This document shows, one piece after another, positions 63,184-64,000 of a stretch of 64,000 bases of DNA; positions within the stretch are counted from its first letter, which is position 1; every line of letters starts with the position of its first letter. The notes below the pieces were generated by a model. That model did no database searches. It was not told the DNA's origin and worked only from the letters and a program-made list of their open reading frames with translations. Position numbers and translations under genes: made by a program. Source of the DNA: Gillisella vitis (GTDB lineage: Bacteria; Pseudomonadota; Alphaproteobacteria; Rhizobiales; Rhizobiaceae); the NCBI GenBank assembly GCA_009744235.1, contig WPHV01000014.1, forward strand, positions 62,001-126,000, written 5' to 3'.

Positions 63184-63328
63184 ACATCCCTCCTAGAGGA
63201 TTTTTCACATATGCACGCAATCGCACAAACGCCGATTACTAAAGAATTGCAACGAAATTACAATTCTGTTTGCGATTTTGGTAAATTGGTAAAGAATTTG
63301 TTGAGACTATGGTCATAGACTGAGCCAG

Positions 63329-63359
63329 ACCGGTCAGGTCCGTGCAATTCCTGACCGGT
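63329..63359. promoter_or_regulatory. Inverted repeat between divergent galU and transglycosylase genes
   Basis: ACCGGTCAGG / CCTGACCGGT, exact 10-base arms with an 11-base spacer. It has no U-tract, so an operator or a REP-type element is likelier than a terminator. Confidence 0.4.
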
Positions 63360-63434
63360 ATTGCCGCACTGCCACAACCAGATGGCATTGACCAGCATAG
63401 ACAGATGAGCCAACAGCCAGCTGAACGGACGACG

Positions 63435-64000
63435 ATGCCAATGACCAGAGAACGCGCCTCGCGCCATCTTCGCGCGCTTGCCTTTTCCCTCATGGCGAGC
63501 CTTGCGCCGCTTCATGCCCATGCCGATGCCGGCTTCCAGAAATGGATCCGGGATTTCTATCCCACGGCGGCCGCCTCGGGCATTAGCGCGCAAACCTATA
63601 ACCGCGCCTTTGCCGGGATCAAGGACCCGGACCCCGAAGTGCTGCGCAAGGCCGCCTATCAGCCGGAATTCAAGTCTGACATCTGGGATTACCTCGATAG
63701 CCGCGTCAATCCTTATACCGTGAAGATCGGTCGGGAAATGCTGGCCAAGCATGGCCGCACGCTGGCATCGCTGGAAAAATATTTCGGTGTCGACCGCCAT
63801 ATCCTTCTGGCGATCTGGTCGATGGAAAGCAATTACGGCGCGGTTCTCGCCAAGGACGACCGGCTGCATTACGTGCCGCAGGCCCTGGCCACCCTTGGCT
63901 ATGCCGATCCCAAGCGCGCCGGTTTTGCCCGTAAACAGCTGATTGCGGCCTTGAAAATCCTGCAAAACGGCGATGTGAGCCCGAAGGAAATGACCGGCTC
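63435..64000 (+). CDS. MltB-family lytic murein transglycosylase (C-terminus cut off)
   Basis: The frame is open from the ATG at 63435 (or 63441) to the window edge, about 188 codons seen. A signal peptide (LRALAFSLMASLAPLHAHA) is followed by FQKWIRDFYPTAAASGIS, typical of the MltB_2 (TIGR02283) family, and the catalytic glutamate in WSMESNYGA. The enzyme cleaves peptidoglycan glycan strands with 1,6-anhydro formation in the periplasm. The C-terminal region, often a peptidoglycan-binding domain, is outside the window. Confidence 0.9.
   Translation, partial: MPMTRERASRHLRALAFSLMASLAPLHAHADAGFQKWIRDFYPTAAASGISAQTYNRAFAGIKDPDPEVLRKAAYQPEFKSDIWDYLDSRVNPYTVKIGREMLAKHGRTLASLEKYFGVDRHILLAIWSMESNYGAVLAKDDRLHYVPQALATLGYADPKRAGFARKQLIAALKILQNGDVSPKEMTG

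Overview
The window is an ordinary-looking, gene-dense stretch of chromosome from an alphaproteobacterium of the Rhizobiaceae (Agrobacterium/Allorhizobium/Rhizobium type). This rests on protein families seen mainly there: RcdA (DUF1465), GapR (DUF2312), DUF1192, DUF1244, DUF1036, a Brucella-type Omp10 lipoprotein, homospermidine synthase, a class I fructose-bisphosphate aldolase beside pgk, zinc-free L31 and L36, and rhizobial mosaic and palindromic intergenic repeats. Coding DNA is GC-rich and most stops and starts lie close together on both strands. I found no tRNA, rRNA, CRISPR array, insertion sequence or prophage.

Layout. 1-5.9 kb: a chemoreceptor (cut by the window edge), then 5-formyltetrahydrofolate cyclo-ligase, a YmdB-type phosphodiesterase, pgk and class I fba. 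6-11.5 kb: a PhzF protein, an HPP-CBS membrane protein, two small unknowns, an MFS transporter, DUF1192 and the protease adaptor RcdA. 11.7-21.4 kb: rpmE, an MsbA-like ABC exporter, a large FAD oxidoreductase, an uncharacterised MotA/TolQ-like plus OmpA/MotB-like pair, an inositol-phosphatase, a Sel1-repeat protein and a ThiE-like protein. 21.8-28.1 kb: a TauE transporter, an ArsR regulator, two DUF465 mini-proteins, purE-purK, rpmJ, a TPR protein and a lipase-like hydrolase. 28.7-32.8 kb: pyk with DUF1036 upstream, an N-formylglutamate amidohydrolase-like gene, DUF1244 and GapR. 33-36.6 kb: an accessory module of a LysR regulator divergent from a homocitrate-synthase-like lyase and an AEC carrier. 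36.8-48 kb: a DUF882 murein peptidase, a response regulator with an altered GAFTGA loop, oligoendopeptidase F, pabB-pabC, a membrane protein with an AT-rich head, and homospermidine synthase. 48.4-55.7 kb: Omp10, a LysM-tailed 5'-nucleotidase, ferrochelatase, an acyltransferase and a second chemoreceptor. 55.7-64 kb: queC-queD-queE, an SPFH/NfeD pair, arabinose-5-phosphate isomerase, an outer-membrane beta-barrel protein, galU and the start of a lytic transglycosylase.

Working together: pgk, fba and pyk serve central carbon metabolism; purE/purK, pabB/pabC, 5-FCL, thiE and queCDE serve purine, folate, thiamine and queuosine pathways; KpsF, GalU, the beta-barrel protein, DUF882 and the transglycosylase serve the envelope; RcdA and GapR belong to the alphaproteobacterial cell cycle and nucleoid. 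The best leads for new biology are the MotA/OmpA-like pair at 15961-18009, the GSFPGA response regulator at 39096-40643, the LysR/lyase/AEC module at 32989-36577, and several orphan terminators that may mark small RNAs. None is proven novel from sequence alone.
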